DNA of 64,000 nt. Source: Volvariella volvacea V23 (taxonomy: Eukaryota; Basidiomycota; Agaricomycetes; Agaricales; Pluteaceae). This document shows positions 38,998-51,122 of this stretch, in pieces. Position numbers and translations under genes: made by a program. Where the stretch lies: assembly GCA_000349905.1 (NCBI GenBank), contig KB722745.1, positions 460,805 through 524,804 of the forward strand. Direction: 5' to 3'. Under the pieces are notes generated by a model. The model made no database searches. It was not told the origin of the DNA and was given only the letters and a program-made list of their open reading frames with translations. Within the stretch, counting starts at the first letter, position 1. Each line of letters starts with the position of its first letter.

Positions 38998-39748
38998 CTA
39001 CTTTCCAAGCTGCTTAATGACCTCATCTGCCCCAGTCACCGTAATCTGGCCTGCGTCAGGCTCAACCGCAATCCACTCAACCTTGTCGCCCTGCGAGATA
39101 ATCACGAATCGCTGCACAACGTGAATACGTGCCCGTACAATCACGCGGCGGGCCACTGACCTTGGAGCGAGGCCCACCAAACTGGGCCGTGGCATCAAAT
39201 TCCATGCCAATGGAACCCACGAATCGACCTAGGTCATCTGCAATAAATCGCACAGCTAGGGGAACAACCGTCAATTCCTCGTCGTCGCAGAAAGGAAGGG
39301 ACGTACGCGTGCCGTGTGGCGCCAAGCTCTCTTTCCAAGCCCTGAGCGGACAGTCAGCATGCAAAAGGGAATGAGCAAATGTGGGCGTTACTTCATGACG
39401 AAGACGTCGTTGATCGCCACCACAAAAATGTTTTCGATCCCAAGCTTGCGAATTTCGTCTGCCTTGGCAATATACCCTGGGATGTGCTTATTGCACGTTC
39501 CTGTGAAGGCGCCTGGGACGCCAACCTAGGTGTCTAGTCAGCAGTTGTGGGAAAACAAAGACAAAGACCACGCATGCGATGACATTCTTGCCTCGCAATA
39601 CCAGGGTTGTGGTCTCCTTGCTGTCGTCCTCCTTGACGGGGACGGAGGAGATGGTGGACTCGACCGTAGCAGGAGAGCCAGAGAGGAGGGACACCGCGGC
39701 CGAGTGAGCTGCTTGAGCTGCCTTTCCAACAAGAGAAGACGAAGCCAT
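38998..39748 (-). CDS. Peroxiredoxin 5-type thiol peroxidase
   Basis: Four exons on the minus strand. The protein starts MASSSLVGKAAQAAHSAA, a short Ala/Ser-rich N-terminus that could be a mitochondrial presequence. The catalytic block is VGVPGAFTGTCNKHIPGY, with the peroxidatic cysteine in TGTC (most relatives have TPTC), then IFVVAINDVFVMKAW, FCDDEELTV, the GRFVGSIGMEFDATAQFGG region and RFVIISQGDKVEWI, ending VIKQLGK. The family reduces hydrogen peroxide and alkyl hydroperoxides using thioredoxin or glutathione. There is no peroxisomal SKL-type end. The first intron donor is either a GTGGTC or an upstream GC; I used GT. The gene lies in tandem behind the proteasome gene and ahead of the HAM1-like gene, all on the minus strand. 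Confidence 0.9.
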
Positions 39749-39973
39749 GATGGATTGAACGAATCAAGTTGCAAGTGCGATGAGCGCATTTTATATGCGC
39801 GACTAGTTGGTGACATCATAGCTCTCGATCTGTCGAGCAAATGTTAGTGAAGATTATCGAGTACATACGTCATGGTTACAGTGTTGAGGTTCAGTCGTCG
39901 CACGCCGTGTCGTATCTGGAAAGGTTTTACAATTTCTGCGTGAATGGGTAAAGTACAAGCGTCGTTTGCAAAA

Positions 39974-41043
39974 TTATTGAGTTTGTGATCCATAACCCCT
40001 AATGCCCTCGGCAAATGACCACTCTGTGTCCAATTGGCGAGATTCCGAAATAGTAACGCCCTGTTCGGTGACTTTGGCGATTTGATACTGACAGGAATTA
40101 AGCTTGAATGAGGCTACAAGTAATACACAAGCTCACCTTGTTGATACTGCGCGCGTCGCGGTAGAACAGGACACGTAGACTCTGTTCCAGGATCGCAACC
40201 GCCTGCTCTTCTGTGAGGGTGGATTCGTTGCCTTCCACAGCTTTACGGAGGAGTGGTTGAGCAATGAATGCTCCGTATCCTGTGGCGATTGTCGACGCCG
40301 AGTAGGTAGTCCCGAGCAGATCCACATAGGCCAGGAACCTTTCATCACAATTAGGTGACAAGAACCACAAAAAGGGCCCAGGCGTCTCACTTCTTTCCAT
40401 CCTTCACACCTCCCACAATCAATGAATTCCACAGAGGATTTATCCTTGATCGTCTCGCGTACATGACTTGTGAGAGATATTCGTGGATCTCTGCAGGACC
40501 TAGGCTGTGTCCGTCCGCCTCGTTGAACTCGTTGATAATGACATCGTCGAGGATGCTTTGGATAAATTGGAAATCCGACATATCGCCCCCTGCGCCGATC
40601 ACGGTGTACTGTCCAACAGGCTTTAGACGTTGGATGTCCTTGAATCTTGCCAGTGAACCATAGGATGCTATGTCAGGAGAGTGTCAGCACAAGAGCACAG
40701 AAAGAGGAGGATACACGCACCAAGGTTGTCCGCTGCCATCATGATCCCGTCCTTGTACTTAATGGCTAGTACACTCGTACCGGTCACGATAGGCTGCCTA
40801 GGCAATAATAAGACAATCAATTCTGCGATCCCTCTGTACACGCAAAAGGACACACTGTGTATGCTCAACACTCTCTTTGAAGGCGTCCCTTGCTTTGGGG
40901 CCATTGTTGGGACGGTGGTGTAATGGGTAAGTCCCATATGGGTCATATGTATCATTGCGCTAGATGACAGTGTTCACGACATAGCCATGGTGAGCGGTGG
41001 CCTCACTCACAGGTCGTCCCCAGTTCGTCGGAAAGTGGTCCAT
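39974..41043 (-). CDS. PRE4: 20S proteasome subunit beta7 (PRE4/PSMB4)
   Basis: Six or so exons; the first is 33 nt (41043-41011, MDHFPTNWGRP). The propeptide (GPKARDAFKESVEHTQ) leads to PIVTGTSVLAIKYKDGIM and AADNLASYGSLARF, followed by GGDMSDFQFIQ, YARRSRINPLWNSLIVGG, FLAYVDLLGTTYSAS, ATGYGAFIAQPLLR and LFYRDARSINKYQIA, and ends GYGSQTQ. The block TGTSVLA(I/V)K...ASYGSLARF is diagnostic for beta7 (PSMB4 in vertebrate naming), a non-catalytic subunit lacking the active-site threonine. It forms part of the inner beta ring and stabilises the half-proteasome dimer. Divergent from the Spa2-homology gene at 41474. Confidence 0.94.
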
Positions 41044-41473
41044 GGCTCAGGCGATGCGATGCAACTGAGGATGAAGATAGAGGTGCTGCTAGGTGCTGCA
41101 GACGACGCGCAATCATCAGATTCGCGTCTGTTGCTGACGTAATGTCCTCGCACGTGCTCGCCCATGCCGATCAGTTCTAGCGTCGACATGCAAGGCTTGG
41201 TGGGATGCGCTGATGCGCGGAAGTTGTGGGCTGTGGCCGTCGCCATGTCAAGTCCCAAGTTCGTCTGGTTCCCTAAGCCCTCTCAATTCAATTGGTTGAG
41301 CGCGTTCCGGTGTCCCCGTGAAACAGCCTCCTGGATCTACAGTCTTGCACCTCCCTGATTTCCTGAATCGTCGCCCTGCTCCTTTTAGTCCTTTATAAGG
41401 TCCTCCCACTCGACCAGACTGGTATAGCTTCTGCAGACTTCACACTAGTCCCTTGAACGAGACCGACAAAGCA

Positions 41474-42837
41474 ATGGAGGTACAGCAATTGACCTGGCTG
41501 GATGAATTGCAACGGTACTACAACGAGCTAGGCAAATTCATAACAGACTATCAAAAATGTGGGCGCTGGTTTTTTCTTTTTGCTCCGCTAATCTAGCTGT
41601 GGTGTAGATGGCGTATATGAAGAGGAGGGGACACTCCTGCTGAAAAGAATCGCTTCTACAACGATGACTGAACTCTTAGAGGCCTCAGAAGATTTGTATG
41701 ACGAGATTACGAGGCGAAAGGAATTGACCCCTTCCTCGGGTGAGCCCGTCAAGAATATGGAGTTGAACCAATTGTTGAAATAACAAACTGGTAGAACGAA
41801 TGTCGCACAATGTGCAGTCGACGCTCTACCGTTCTCATTTTCCACCAGATCGTAATCTTGCGCGATATCGACTCTCTGCGCTGCCTAATGATTGGCTCAA
41901 GACTATTGCTAGCTTCATTCACTTCGAGTTGAGTCGGCGCTTCCCTGAGTTGACGGGCGAGATGAGGTGCTTCCTGTCCCTCACAGGGTTGATCGTCGAT
42001 TTTCCATGCCCGTCAGCATCTAATACGTCCGAGCATCACCCCACAAACGAAAGACCCATCGCCCAAGGAGTTGTCGATGGCTCCGCCCAAAAGCTGGCTA
42101 TGGTATCGTCATCCACCTTATCTGGGAGCAGCGAACTCGGTTCTTCGAATTCGTCCTCAAGTTCTGGATCCAGTTCTGGGCCAGCAAACTCGAGCTCACC
42201 CCCGACGTCCTACCCTAATTCCATATCTACGTCAAGTTCGCATGGGACGCAAGATTCCATTGCAAGCGCCATATGGCACCCAACGAGGCTGAAAGTAAAA
42301 GTCACAACTAAAAGTCAATTTGACCAGTTGACTGAATACGTCAATGGGTTGAAGGAAATGCGTAAGTTGCATGCTTAGGACCTTACTCATAACTCACTTT
42401 GGACTGCACAGCTGGTGCTGCGACAGCAAAAGGGAGGCTCGCGACGTTGGCTATCCCGCAATTTGATGAATTGGTGACGGATATCATGGATGAAGTCGCG
42501 AGAAGGAAGTGGAAGCCGAGTGGTACGTATCTATTACGGGACTTCTCGACTTCCATCAATGCTGAGCCAGTATTTCACTCAATCTTGCCTGCCTATCTTC
42601 ATTGCGACCCAATTTATCGCAATGCCACTGCCACTGGGGTTGCTTCTCTCATAAACAGAACCTTACCTCCGTGCTGAAGACGCCATGCACCCAAAGCGGA
42701 ACGAAGCACGAAAAATGTTGAGCGCCTTAGGGGATGACAAACTTCGGTCTTTGGCTAGTGACGTACAGTTTGAAATGTCTAGAAGATATTTAAGCTCGGA
42801 AGATTTGGTTCAGGATTTGTTGCTTATGTCGCCGTGA
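41474..42837 (+). CDS. Short protein with tandem Spa2/GIT homology (SHD) repeats
   Basis: Five exons (41474-41558, 41608-41739, 41795-42361, 42412-42522, 42659-42837) give 357 residues with consistent phases. Three units fit the GIT_SHD pattern (A/K-R..L..L....F..L..D+..E+.RR): ARYRLSALPNDWLKTIASF with FELSRR, GRLATLAIPQFDELVTDI with DEVARR, and ARKMLSALGDDKLRSLASD with FEMSRR. A fourth, weaker one near the N-terminus ends LYDEITRR. A Ser-rich linker (GSSNSSSSSGSSSGPANSS) separates repeats 2 and 3. Spa2 is a polarisome scaffold that binds MAPK kinases through SHD repeats; canonical fungal Spa2 is over 1000 residues with coiled coils, all missing here. This is either a separate small SHD protein or a derived Spa2 fragment. 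It probably acts in protein binding in the cytosol. Confidence 0.68.
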
Positions 42838-43943
42838 CGACATGCTCCTACGATGTACTCATAACTGATGTAGTATGTATTGGTATCATGGGTGTAATCT
42901 AGACGTAATGATAACATATACGGTGGATCTATGGATGTCAGCCACGCAAAAAGCCTGGACATAGGGGCAGGGGCACCTGGAGTCAAAGCAATGAAGAACG
43001 GTGCGGAAAGGCAGGAGCAACCTTCCTATTGCGTTGGCGCCTCATGCTATGAGGTTGGTGCGGTGGCGAGACCAGCTCCCGTTGTCTCGTTGAGCATTGA
43101 AGCAGAAACCGCCATAACTGGTTCCGGGATATTGATATATGAGGATGAGGCAATGATCGAGTCTGGTTATGGGCAAATCATTGAACAGCAGGCTGTTATC
43201 GATCCTTCCGCGCATTCTGAAGGTTCACCTCGCCGCAAGTCCCGGGGGATTATGGAGCAAAGGAGCTCCCATATCGCTACGTTTTGAGTTGCGCCACAGA
43301 CAAGCACCCAAGATCCTGTGTGTCAAAGATCCGGGGTTCAAGCGATGGTGTATTAGGGTCAGGAGTTTCTATGAAGACTGTGCGAAGTACGGTGCAGTCC
43401 TCAGATAGTTGCCTTGCCTGGTTGTATATACCGTTGGCGCAGTGGATTTGGTTGGCAAGCATCTCCTTTTCCCATCAGACCCGCTGGGAAAACGGACCCT
43501 GCGGCTAAATATGTGACCTGGATTCTGGAGTGATTTCGGTATGACAAGGCGATGAACAGGGCGCTAACAGATAAACGATGGAATCTCTCTCGGTTTGGCC
43601 TCACGCACGCCTCGAGGGGCGATAAAGGATAGAGTTGGGGGACACCCCAGTTCCTTCGGCGAGCGTTATGTGACAAGTGCCCAATTATCTTTGCGGAACC
43701 AAACGCAATTTCTTCCGTGACAAGAATATAAATGCCGAGATGCCGGGGGTATTATATAATAAAAGATGTCAAGGTTTGACAAAGGCGAACCAAAACTGTG
43801 GCGTCAGCCAACCATCACAGCCCAACGATCCTCCCTTCAACCTTGATATTAGTCCACTCCTTCCCTTCGTATATCTCCTCCTCGACCCAACTCTGCCCAC
43901 GTCCTTTCTGTATCTGAACCTCTGTCCTTCGCTGTCTATAACA
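42838..43943. other. Intergenic region, nothing firmly recognised
   Basis: 1.1 kb. A 118-residue frame at 42931-43287 (plus) has unremarkable composition and no intron or family support. The region before 43944 is the casein kinase promoter. Confidence 0.4.
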
Positions 43944-45261
43944 ATGGACCTTACCTTTGGTGGCAAATATAGGCTTGAAGAGGAAATAGCCAACGGTGGT
44001 TGTGGTTAGTTGTCGCTGTTTTTCAACGATTTCCCCATTTCCCTTGTCGCGGTCACATGTGCTGCCACAGCTCACAGCTGCTCCGTCCACCGGGTGCTCA
44101 CGGTCGTTTCGACAACAGGAACTGTATTTCTTGGTGTACATACTGTGGCAGGGAAGGAGGTCGCCATCAAGCTGGAGCCGGCTATTGCGAAGCACCATAG
44201 TCCACTCAAGCAGGAATCGAAAATATACAAAACACTTATGGGAGGCCCAGGTGTTCCGTGGATTATGTGGTCGGGCAAGAAGGGGGATTACAATGTTATG
44301 GTTATCGACCTACTCGGGCCTTCCTTGGAAGACCTATTCAAAATGTGCAATAGACATTTCTCTCTCAAGACTGTGCTTCTCCTTGCAGACCAACTGGTAA
44401 GCTTTCACACGCAGTCAACGCGTCTGTTTGCCGGTCGTAGCTCATCTGCGGACTTAACTCAATAGATATCACGCATCGAATTCATCCACTCAAACAACTT
44501 TGTTCATCGCGATATTAAACCCGCAAACTTCGTCATGGGGGTAGGCAGAGCCTCGCACCTCGTCAACGTTATCGACTTTGGTCTAGCAAAGAAATTCCGT
44601 GACCCAAGAACTTCCGAACATATCCCTTACCGTCAGGACAACGTCCATGGCGTTGGCACTTCGCTATTCGCAGCCATCAACACCCATTTGGGTGTCGGTA
44701 AGTCACGCTGTTTACGCGCCTGCTCGGTTCTTACGGACTCATTTAATAATACCAGAGTCGTCACGCAGGGATGATCTGGAATCCCTTGCATACATGCTAA
44801 TATATTTCCTGCGTGGCACCCTACCCTGGAAGAAGATACGCGCACCAAATACACCGCCACCCCCACACTCGCCTCCTGCCTCTACCCCATCGTCTCCTGT
44901 TGGACGTCATCATCATCAGCACCAGCACCAACGCCAACAACCTTACAATCCAGTAACCGCGACATGGGATATGATTCGCGATGCCAAACTAAAAGCAGAA
45001 CCCATATTGACGCTCGGTCTTCCTGAAGAATTTGATATTCTGTATCGCTATGCGCGATCGCTCGAGTTTGATGATCTGCCGGACTATGAAGGGCTGAGAA
45101 AGTTGTTCAGGGGTCTCGCAAAAAGGAAGGGCATTGAATATGATGGCGTATTCGATTGGACAGTCAAGACACAAACGTCGAGGTCCACCAGTCGAAGAGC
45201 TGCAAGTGAGGGCAGCACCGGTGGAAGAAGGTATTGCTCCGCATGCAATGCCCGGAGATAG
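43944..45261 (+). CDS. Casein kinase I
   Basis: Four exons (43944-44004, 44119-44396, 44466-44697, 44756-45261) give 358 residues. Kinase marks: glycine loop IANGGCGTVFLG, VAIKLE (Lys), the CK1-specific [69 protein letters not shown] (the CK1 substitution for APE) and [12 protein letters not shown]. It phosphorylates acidic or primed Ser/Thr sites. Odd points: the glycine loop has N-G-G-C where most CK1s have G-S-G-S/A-F, and about 50 residues rich in Pro, Ser, His and Gln (including [10 protein letters not shown]) are inserted after [10 protein letters not shown], before the WDMIRDAKL helix. The short C-terminal tail is basic and ends CSACNARR, without a clear CC palmitoylation end. Confidence 0.9.
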
Positions 45262-46622
45262 CTGTCGCAGAGGGGATGGGTGTGTTGTAAGGGGTTGTTC
45301 GCGGTTGTGGCGTCCAGTATCAGGCTTACCTTCCCTTAGGCACACATTCGTCCATGGCTCAAACGTACGCAACGAACTGAACTTTTCAACAAGATAGGGC
45401 ATTGCACTTGCATTTGCTCATCCCGGATCCATTCCTACTTCTTTCAGAGGACTATACACTACACAGCCATGTAGTTGGTTTTACTCCCACGAGCTTGCTA
45501 GGTCCCGTCGTCCACCTGCCTTACCTCAAGAGTAATTCTTCAATAGACCGTACCGATCTGTCGGCAGTTGATCAATGGATACAGGTGAACAATGTGAATG
45601 TTCGCGAGTGGCATGTCTGGTAGGGTGTTGTGCTTCTCCGGGTTGCTTTGTGATCGTTCTTTGGTGGGTTAGTTCCTCGTTGTGTCTTCGTGGTTCGGGA
45701 TTAATGATCATTGCTTTGCGTTGTTTCAGAGATCACCCAGCACACACCCACTGACAAAGCTGTGTCCCGTGAATACGCATTCGTCCCTGCGCAGCCCGTG
45801 TGTTCAACATCTGACACTGACCTTGCGTGATATATGGTGGCTATGGCTTGGTAATCGCCGCGATGTTTGCTGCATTGCTTTTGTCATTCGCCGTCCAGTC
45901 GCCTGTGTATCTTCCTCTGGATCCCATCACCCTTCTTACTCTCTCACCTCTACCTTCTGATGCGCCTCCTGGGCTACCTTTCCTTCCCTGATCCAGCTCT
46001 TTTCCACATTCTCCCTGACTCCGCCAACCTTCGTTCCTGCCGTTGCGTTCGTCCATTTCCATGCGTCTTATGTCTATCACGACCCCGTTACGCCCACCCT
46101 GTGATACTACCCCCCATTTCATTCACCAACACATTTGAGCTACTCTCACGCATTCCATGCCCATTCATTCCGTCTCCAGTTCCCCCCTTCAATGCACCTT
46201 CACCACCCTTTCCCTCGAGCAGAATTGCATTGCTATTTTCTTCTCTCCAGCAACAGGTAATACTTACTTTCAATAATCCCTGTGCTTCATCATTACGCGT
46301 TCTGTGCATTACCTTCTACAGCAATTCTAGTTTATAGTTAATTTCCTTTCTACTTTGTTCTGTGCACACACTCATTATTAGCATTACATCAACACTCTTG
46401 CATTTAGGACTGGTTGTATATAGTTGACACTTGTCTGTAATCTCTCTAGTATACCTCTGGTCAGGTCGTTTGTGAATCAACCCAATCGCTGTTTTCTCAG
46501 AAAGGAAGACTCATAAATCGACGCGCCTCGTCACGCGATGTCACACACGCGTCTGTCGTTGACCCAAATTGAGCGTCACTATCACCACTACATCCTATTG
46601 CTACCCCTTGCTCGCTGTAACG
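45262..46622. promoter_or_regulatory. Casein kinase 3' region and RFC1 promoter
   Basis: 1.36 kb, T/C-rich in the middle. No supported gene. The last 130 bp hold G1/S-type elements ahead of RFC1, annotated separately. Confidence 0.45.
46547..46552. promoter_or_regulatory. MluI cell-cycle box (ACGCGT) upstream of RFC1
   Basis: ACGCGT at 71 bp before the RFC1 start codon, with two further ACGCG cores at about 46520 and 46532. In yeasts this element binds MBF (Mbp1-Swi6) and drives G1/S expression of DNA replication genes. Presence is seen; function here is inferred. Confidence 0.5.
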
Positions 46623-49600
46623 ATGCCCCCCGCTAAAGGCTCCAAAGTGCCGGCAAAGACTGGCGGGAAGGATATCCGCACGTTCTTCGGTGGGCGACCC
46701 AGAGCACCCCGACCTTCCCAGCCATTGCCATCAACCCAGGTATAGTATTCATGACAATGCCCCATGTATAGCGCTGACGTGTAGAAAAAGGAATCGGGAC
46801 CTCCTTCGCAGCCAACAGTTGGTAATGCGAGTGGTGAGTTGCGAGTTATTGCGTTCGCCATGTTGAATCACCATGTCTCAAGCCTGTCTCACAGAAACCA
46901 ACAAAGAAAGGATTGCGTGAGTCCTGTAACCACTTCTGAAGATTTTAGACTCATTGATGATTTTAAGCTCTGCTCAGAAGCTGTCGACTCAGCTGTCGGC
47001 GTGAGTTGCATGCTGGTTCACGCAGGAAAATACTCATCAAAAACCTAGGTCACGGAAACCAGTCACCATGGACGATAGTGACGATGAACCAATAACGCGG
47101 AAACCCGTGACACATAACAAGAGGAAGGTGGTTTCTAGCGACGAGGAGGATGAAGCTGCCAAACCCCCACCAAAGAAGGCCGCTGTTTCCCCACATCGAG
47201 CAAAGGCTACGACACCTAAATCGAAACAAACACCCAAGGTGCAGGGTGCCTCGAAGAAGAAAAAGAAGGACGAGGATGATTTCATTGTTGATGACGATGA
47301 TGAGAACTCGAGCTCTGCGAAGGAGGATGAGAGCGATAGTTCTGAAGAGCTCATACCCAAGAAGAGGCCGCCTCCGAAGCGGAAGCCGGCGCCGCCGAAA
47401 CCTGTTGCAAAGGGTGAATCCGCAGGACTGAAGAGTAACGTTGAGGCAAAGCAATCAGAAAGAGTAAAAGAGAAAGCAGAGGCGCAGGAGGACAAGATAG
47501 ACAAGAAGAAGTTTAAGTAAGTTTAGCACTAGAATGCAGGTGTGTACGCTGAACGCCTTTCGTAGCTGGGCAGCGGCGAAAGCTGCCAAGATGGCACCTC
47601 CCCCCGCTCATGGCTCTAAAGCTATACCGGATGGTGAACCGGATTGTCTAGCTGGTTTGAGTTTTGTATTCACTGGGGAGTTGAGCAGCCTTTCTCGGGA
47701 CGAGGCGGTTGACCTGGCGAAGCGCTTCGGAGGGTGAGCGGCTCAGTATCTTGTCAAGACCTATTCGTTCACTTATGGGTTGATACTATCTAGACGTGTT
47801 GTTGGCAATCCTTCAAGTAAAACGTCGTATGTTATTGTTGGAGACAATGCTGGTCCACGTAAACTTGCTGCATTGAAGAAACACAACATCAAAACACTGG
47901 ATGAAGACGGATTTTTAAATCTCATTGCCATTAGGAAGGGCTCTGGTCAACTGGACGAGAAAACAAAAAAGAAGATGGAGAAGGAACAACAGGACATTAA
48001 ACAAGCCGCGAAGAAGATGTCTCAACGGGAGGCTGCAGCGGTGAAAGCGAGCGGGGAGAAGGCTATGGATGTTTCTTCACAACTGTGGACGGTGAGGTAT
48101 GCGCCGCAGAATCTGAAAGAGATTTGTGGCAATAAGTCACAAGTGGAGAAGTTACACCAATGGTTGGTGGATTGGTAAGTTAATAACCCAAATGTGACCG
48201 GTGAAATGCGATGTGATGTCCGTTCAGGTCGGCAAGCATGAAGGCCAATTTCAAAAAGCCTGGGAAAACTGGTATGAATGTCTACAGAGCTGTTTTGATA
48301 TATGGGCTGCCTGGTATTGGCAAGACGACTAGTGCACATCTTTGTGCGAAGCTCGCGGGGTTTACACCAATTGAGCTCAATGCCAGCGATACACGGAGTA
48401 AGAGGCTCGTCGAGGTAAACTGACTTTTCTACGTTTGTAAGCATGGCTGAATTACGAAACAGAATGGGATGAACGTCAACAATACGTCACTGGATGGTTT
48501 CCTTAAAGGTGGCCATGTAGGTATAATGCCTTCTAAGAGTTTACCGATGATAACGTCCTCTTCGTTAGGCAAAGAATTCTCTTGGTGTGGAAATCACGAA
48601 TCGGTCGTGTCTTATCATGGACGAGGTCGATGGTATGTCTGCTGGAGACCGGGGTGGTGTTGGTGCGCTCAATGCCATGATTAAAAAGACGAAGGTATGG
48701 CTTTGAAACTACAGCCAACGTAATCTAAGTGCATTGCACTTCAGATCCCCATTATATGCATCGCCAACGATGGACAAGCCCAAAAGCTCAAGCCTCTCAT
48801 GTCCACAACGTATAAGCTGTCCTTCCACAAGTGGGTGATATTTCTGTTGGCAACCAAACCAAACCATGAACTCATGCCTGCGTTGTGTAGGCCACAAGCT
48901 GCTACAATTCGCTCACGACTTATGACTATTGCCTACAAGTAAGCCACTTCGATAATGTCGGCCAATGAGTAGCTTATCATTTCTTAGAGAGAAACTGAAG
49001 ATACCAGCAAATGTTCTCGACCAACTTGTTCAGAGCGCTCAATCAGATATCCGCCAAGTGTTAAATATGATGTCGACATGGAAGTTGTCTAAGGATTCGA
49101 TGGATTTTGACGAGGGGAAGGCACTGTAGGTCCTGTTTTAAATGCGATATCCGAGCCTTCTCACACGGTATTAGAGCGAAGATGAATGAAAAGTACTCTA
49201 TTATGAGTCCGTTCGACATCACCTCGAAGATGCTTGGTCCATACCTATACTCTGCGACTGCAAGGGAAACCTTAGGAGATAAGATGGAACTTTACTTCCA
49301 GGATCATGCTTTCATGCCGCTTTTTATTCAGGTGGGTGAGTTCCGCGTGAACCTAATTCAAGCCTTGATCATGGCCATCTGTAGGAAAACTATCTCAAGA
49401 CGCAGCCTGCTAGATTGAGGGGATTTGAAGGGCCTGAGAAATCTCTAAAGGAGCTAGAAATTATGGATAAGGCAGCATCCTCCATTTCAGATGCCGACCT
49501 AATCGATACTTTGATACACGGGTGAGCTGCATATTCTGGCTCTATAAAAATCTTGCAATGAATTCCCATTGGTAAGGCCTGAACAGCACTGGTCGCTCAT

Positions 49601-50549
49601 GCCAGCGCACGCCTGTTGCTCTGCCGTTCGGCCTGCTTCATACATGTACGGAGGAGGGGCTCATTATGGTGGTCAGAACCCTATATCCTTCCCTCAGTAG
49701 GTTTTGTTTCATCTTATCTCGCACAATGCATAGTGCCGAATAACTGTCCTAGATGGCTGGGACAAAACTCCAAGCAAAATAAGCTGGCGCACCAGTTAGG
49801 TGACATCCAAGTACGAATGCGACTAAAGGTGTCTGGAGACAAGACAGAAATCCGGCAATCGTACCTCCCGGCATTGTTTTCCCATGTCGTAAAGCCTCTC
49901 ATAGATACAGGAGCGGTGAGTAGTTTATCATTAATGGAACAGGTTGCTCAACCATCTCAATACAGAGCGCTGTGGATGAAGTAATTGAGCGCATGGATGA
50001 CTACTTCATTTCCAAAGAGGATTGGGACGCCCTGATCGAATTAGGAGTAGGTGATCACAAAGACGAAGTTGTGGTAAAGAAAATTTCGACGGCCACCAAA
50101 ACGGCATTAACCAGAAAGTGGGCGTTTGCATCCGTCCTTTGTGAGACGTGCTATTGACCCTGCTTTCCCACATTTTGTAGATACAATTCAATGGAGCACC
50201 CAATTCCGTTCCATAGAGCTGAAGACCTGGGAAAGGCTGCCAAGAGGCTCCCTGGTGGCCCAGCGCCTGATGTGGAGGACGCCTTTGAGGTGAGTTTTCA
50301 ACGTTCAGTACGGATGTCGATTCCAACTTTGAGCTGTGTACCGCCTTTCGTAAAAATCATGAAATGCTAATGTATGTACAGGCAGATGACATACCTGAAG
50401 AAGCTTCGGATGACGAGAATTCGCCTTCGGGCAAGGATGACAACGATGTATTAGGCGACAAATTGATTCAAGCACCAAAGAAGAAAAAGAGCGGTGCCAG
50501 TGCCGGATCAGGGATGAAGGCGAAGGGTAAGGTGAAGGCAGTACCTTGA
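46623..50549 (+). CDS. RFC1: Replication factor C large subunit (RFC1)
   Basis: Around 17 exons. The N-terminus [12 protein letters not shown] is followed by KDIRTFFGG, a PCNA-interacting (PIP-like) box. A long Lys/Asp/Ser linker leads to a BRCT domain ([19 protein letters not shown], then [19 protein letters not shown]). The AAA+ module has [17 protein letters not shown], Walker [14 protein letters not shown], Walker [22 protein letters not shown] and an arginine-containing SRLMTIAYK sensor region. Then come the collar domain ([30 protein letters not shown] region, QEH-type [12 protein letters not shown]) and a C-terminal basic tail [11 protein letters not shown] loads the PCNA clamp onto primer ends during DNA replication and repair in the nucleus. 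All expected domains are present, so the gene looks intact. Confidence 0.95.
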
Positions 50550-51122
50550 ATGAGGTGTGATGTTGGATTATCATTAGGCTTTATAGAAGTAAATTAACGT
50601 CTTGCATTGTTTCGATGTATAACTGAATCATGTTAGTTGGATAACACGTTGCGGTTGGTCGGAGTAGATTCCACACCTATCTTATCATTGCATGTAAGTG
50701 CGACCCTGGAATATTTGTTAGTGTCAATTGGGTGTGAGGGTCAGTAACGACATTATAGTTCTCATGACCCCAAATAGATAGCTCTATTCTGCGAGGGCGC
50801 CATTATATTTGTCCATCGTTCACAATTCTAAGTGCAACTTAAGAATTGCGTCCCTGGCTTGCAGGTCCATCAAAGTTGGTCAAGTGAGTTAAAAAAACCC
50901 TGAAAAACCCCCACGCTATATAGGTGCAGTCGGTGTCATAATAGCATTGGTCGTCATAACCCTCTGGTTTTGTAAACCCACTTCACCTTAGCCTCCCCAG
51001 GAGTCTTCCACTTGTAAATCGCTCAAGGGTGTCGGGTTCTAGGATTTTGCCTGGAAACCCGATTAACGACTGCTCAGTACGCAGCATTCCAGACACTTGG
51101 ACTGGATAGGGTGCGGCTTTTG
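50550..51122. other. Intergenic region, nothing recognised
   Basis: 0.57 kb between RFC1 and a membrane-protein gene in the same orientation. No gene or motif supported. Confidence 0.4.

Noticed and set aside
42931..43287. 118-codon plus-strand frame
   Set aside because: No homology, no introns in an intron-rich genome, and composition similar to random frames.
47037..47504. 155-codon minus-strand frame rich in Ser and Phe
   Set aside because: Antisense of the Lys/Asp/Ser-rich RFC1 linker; composition is explained by that.
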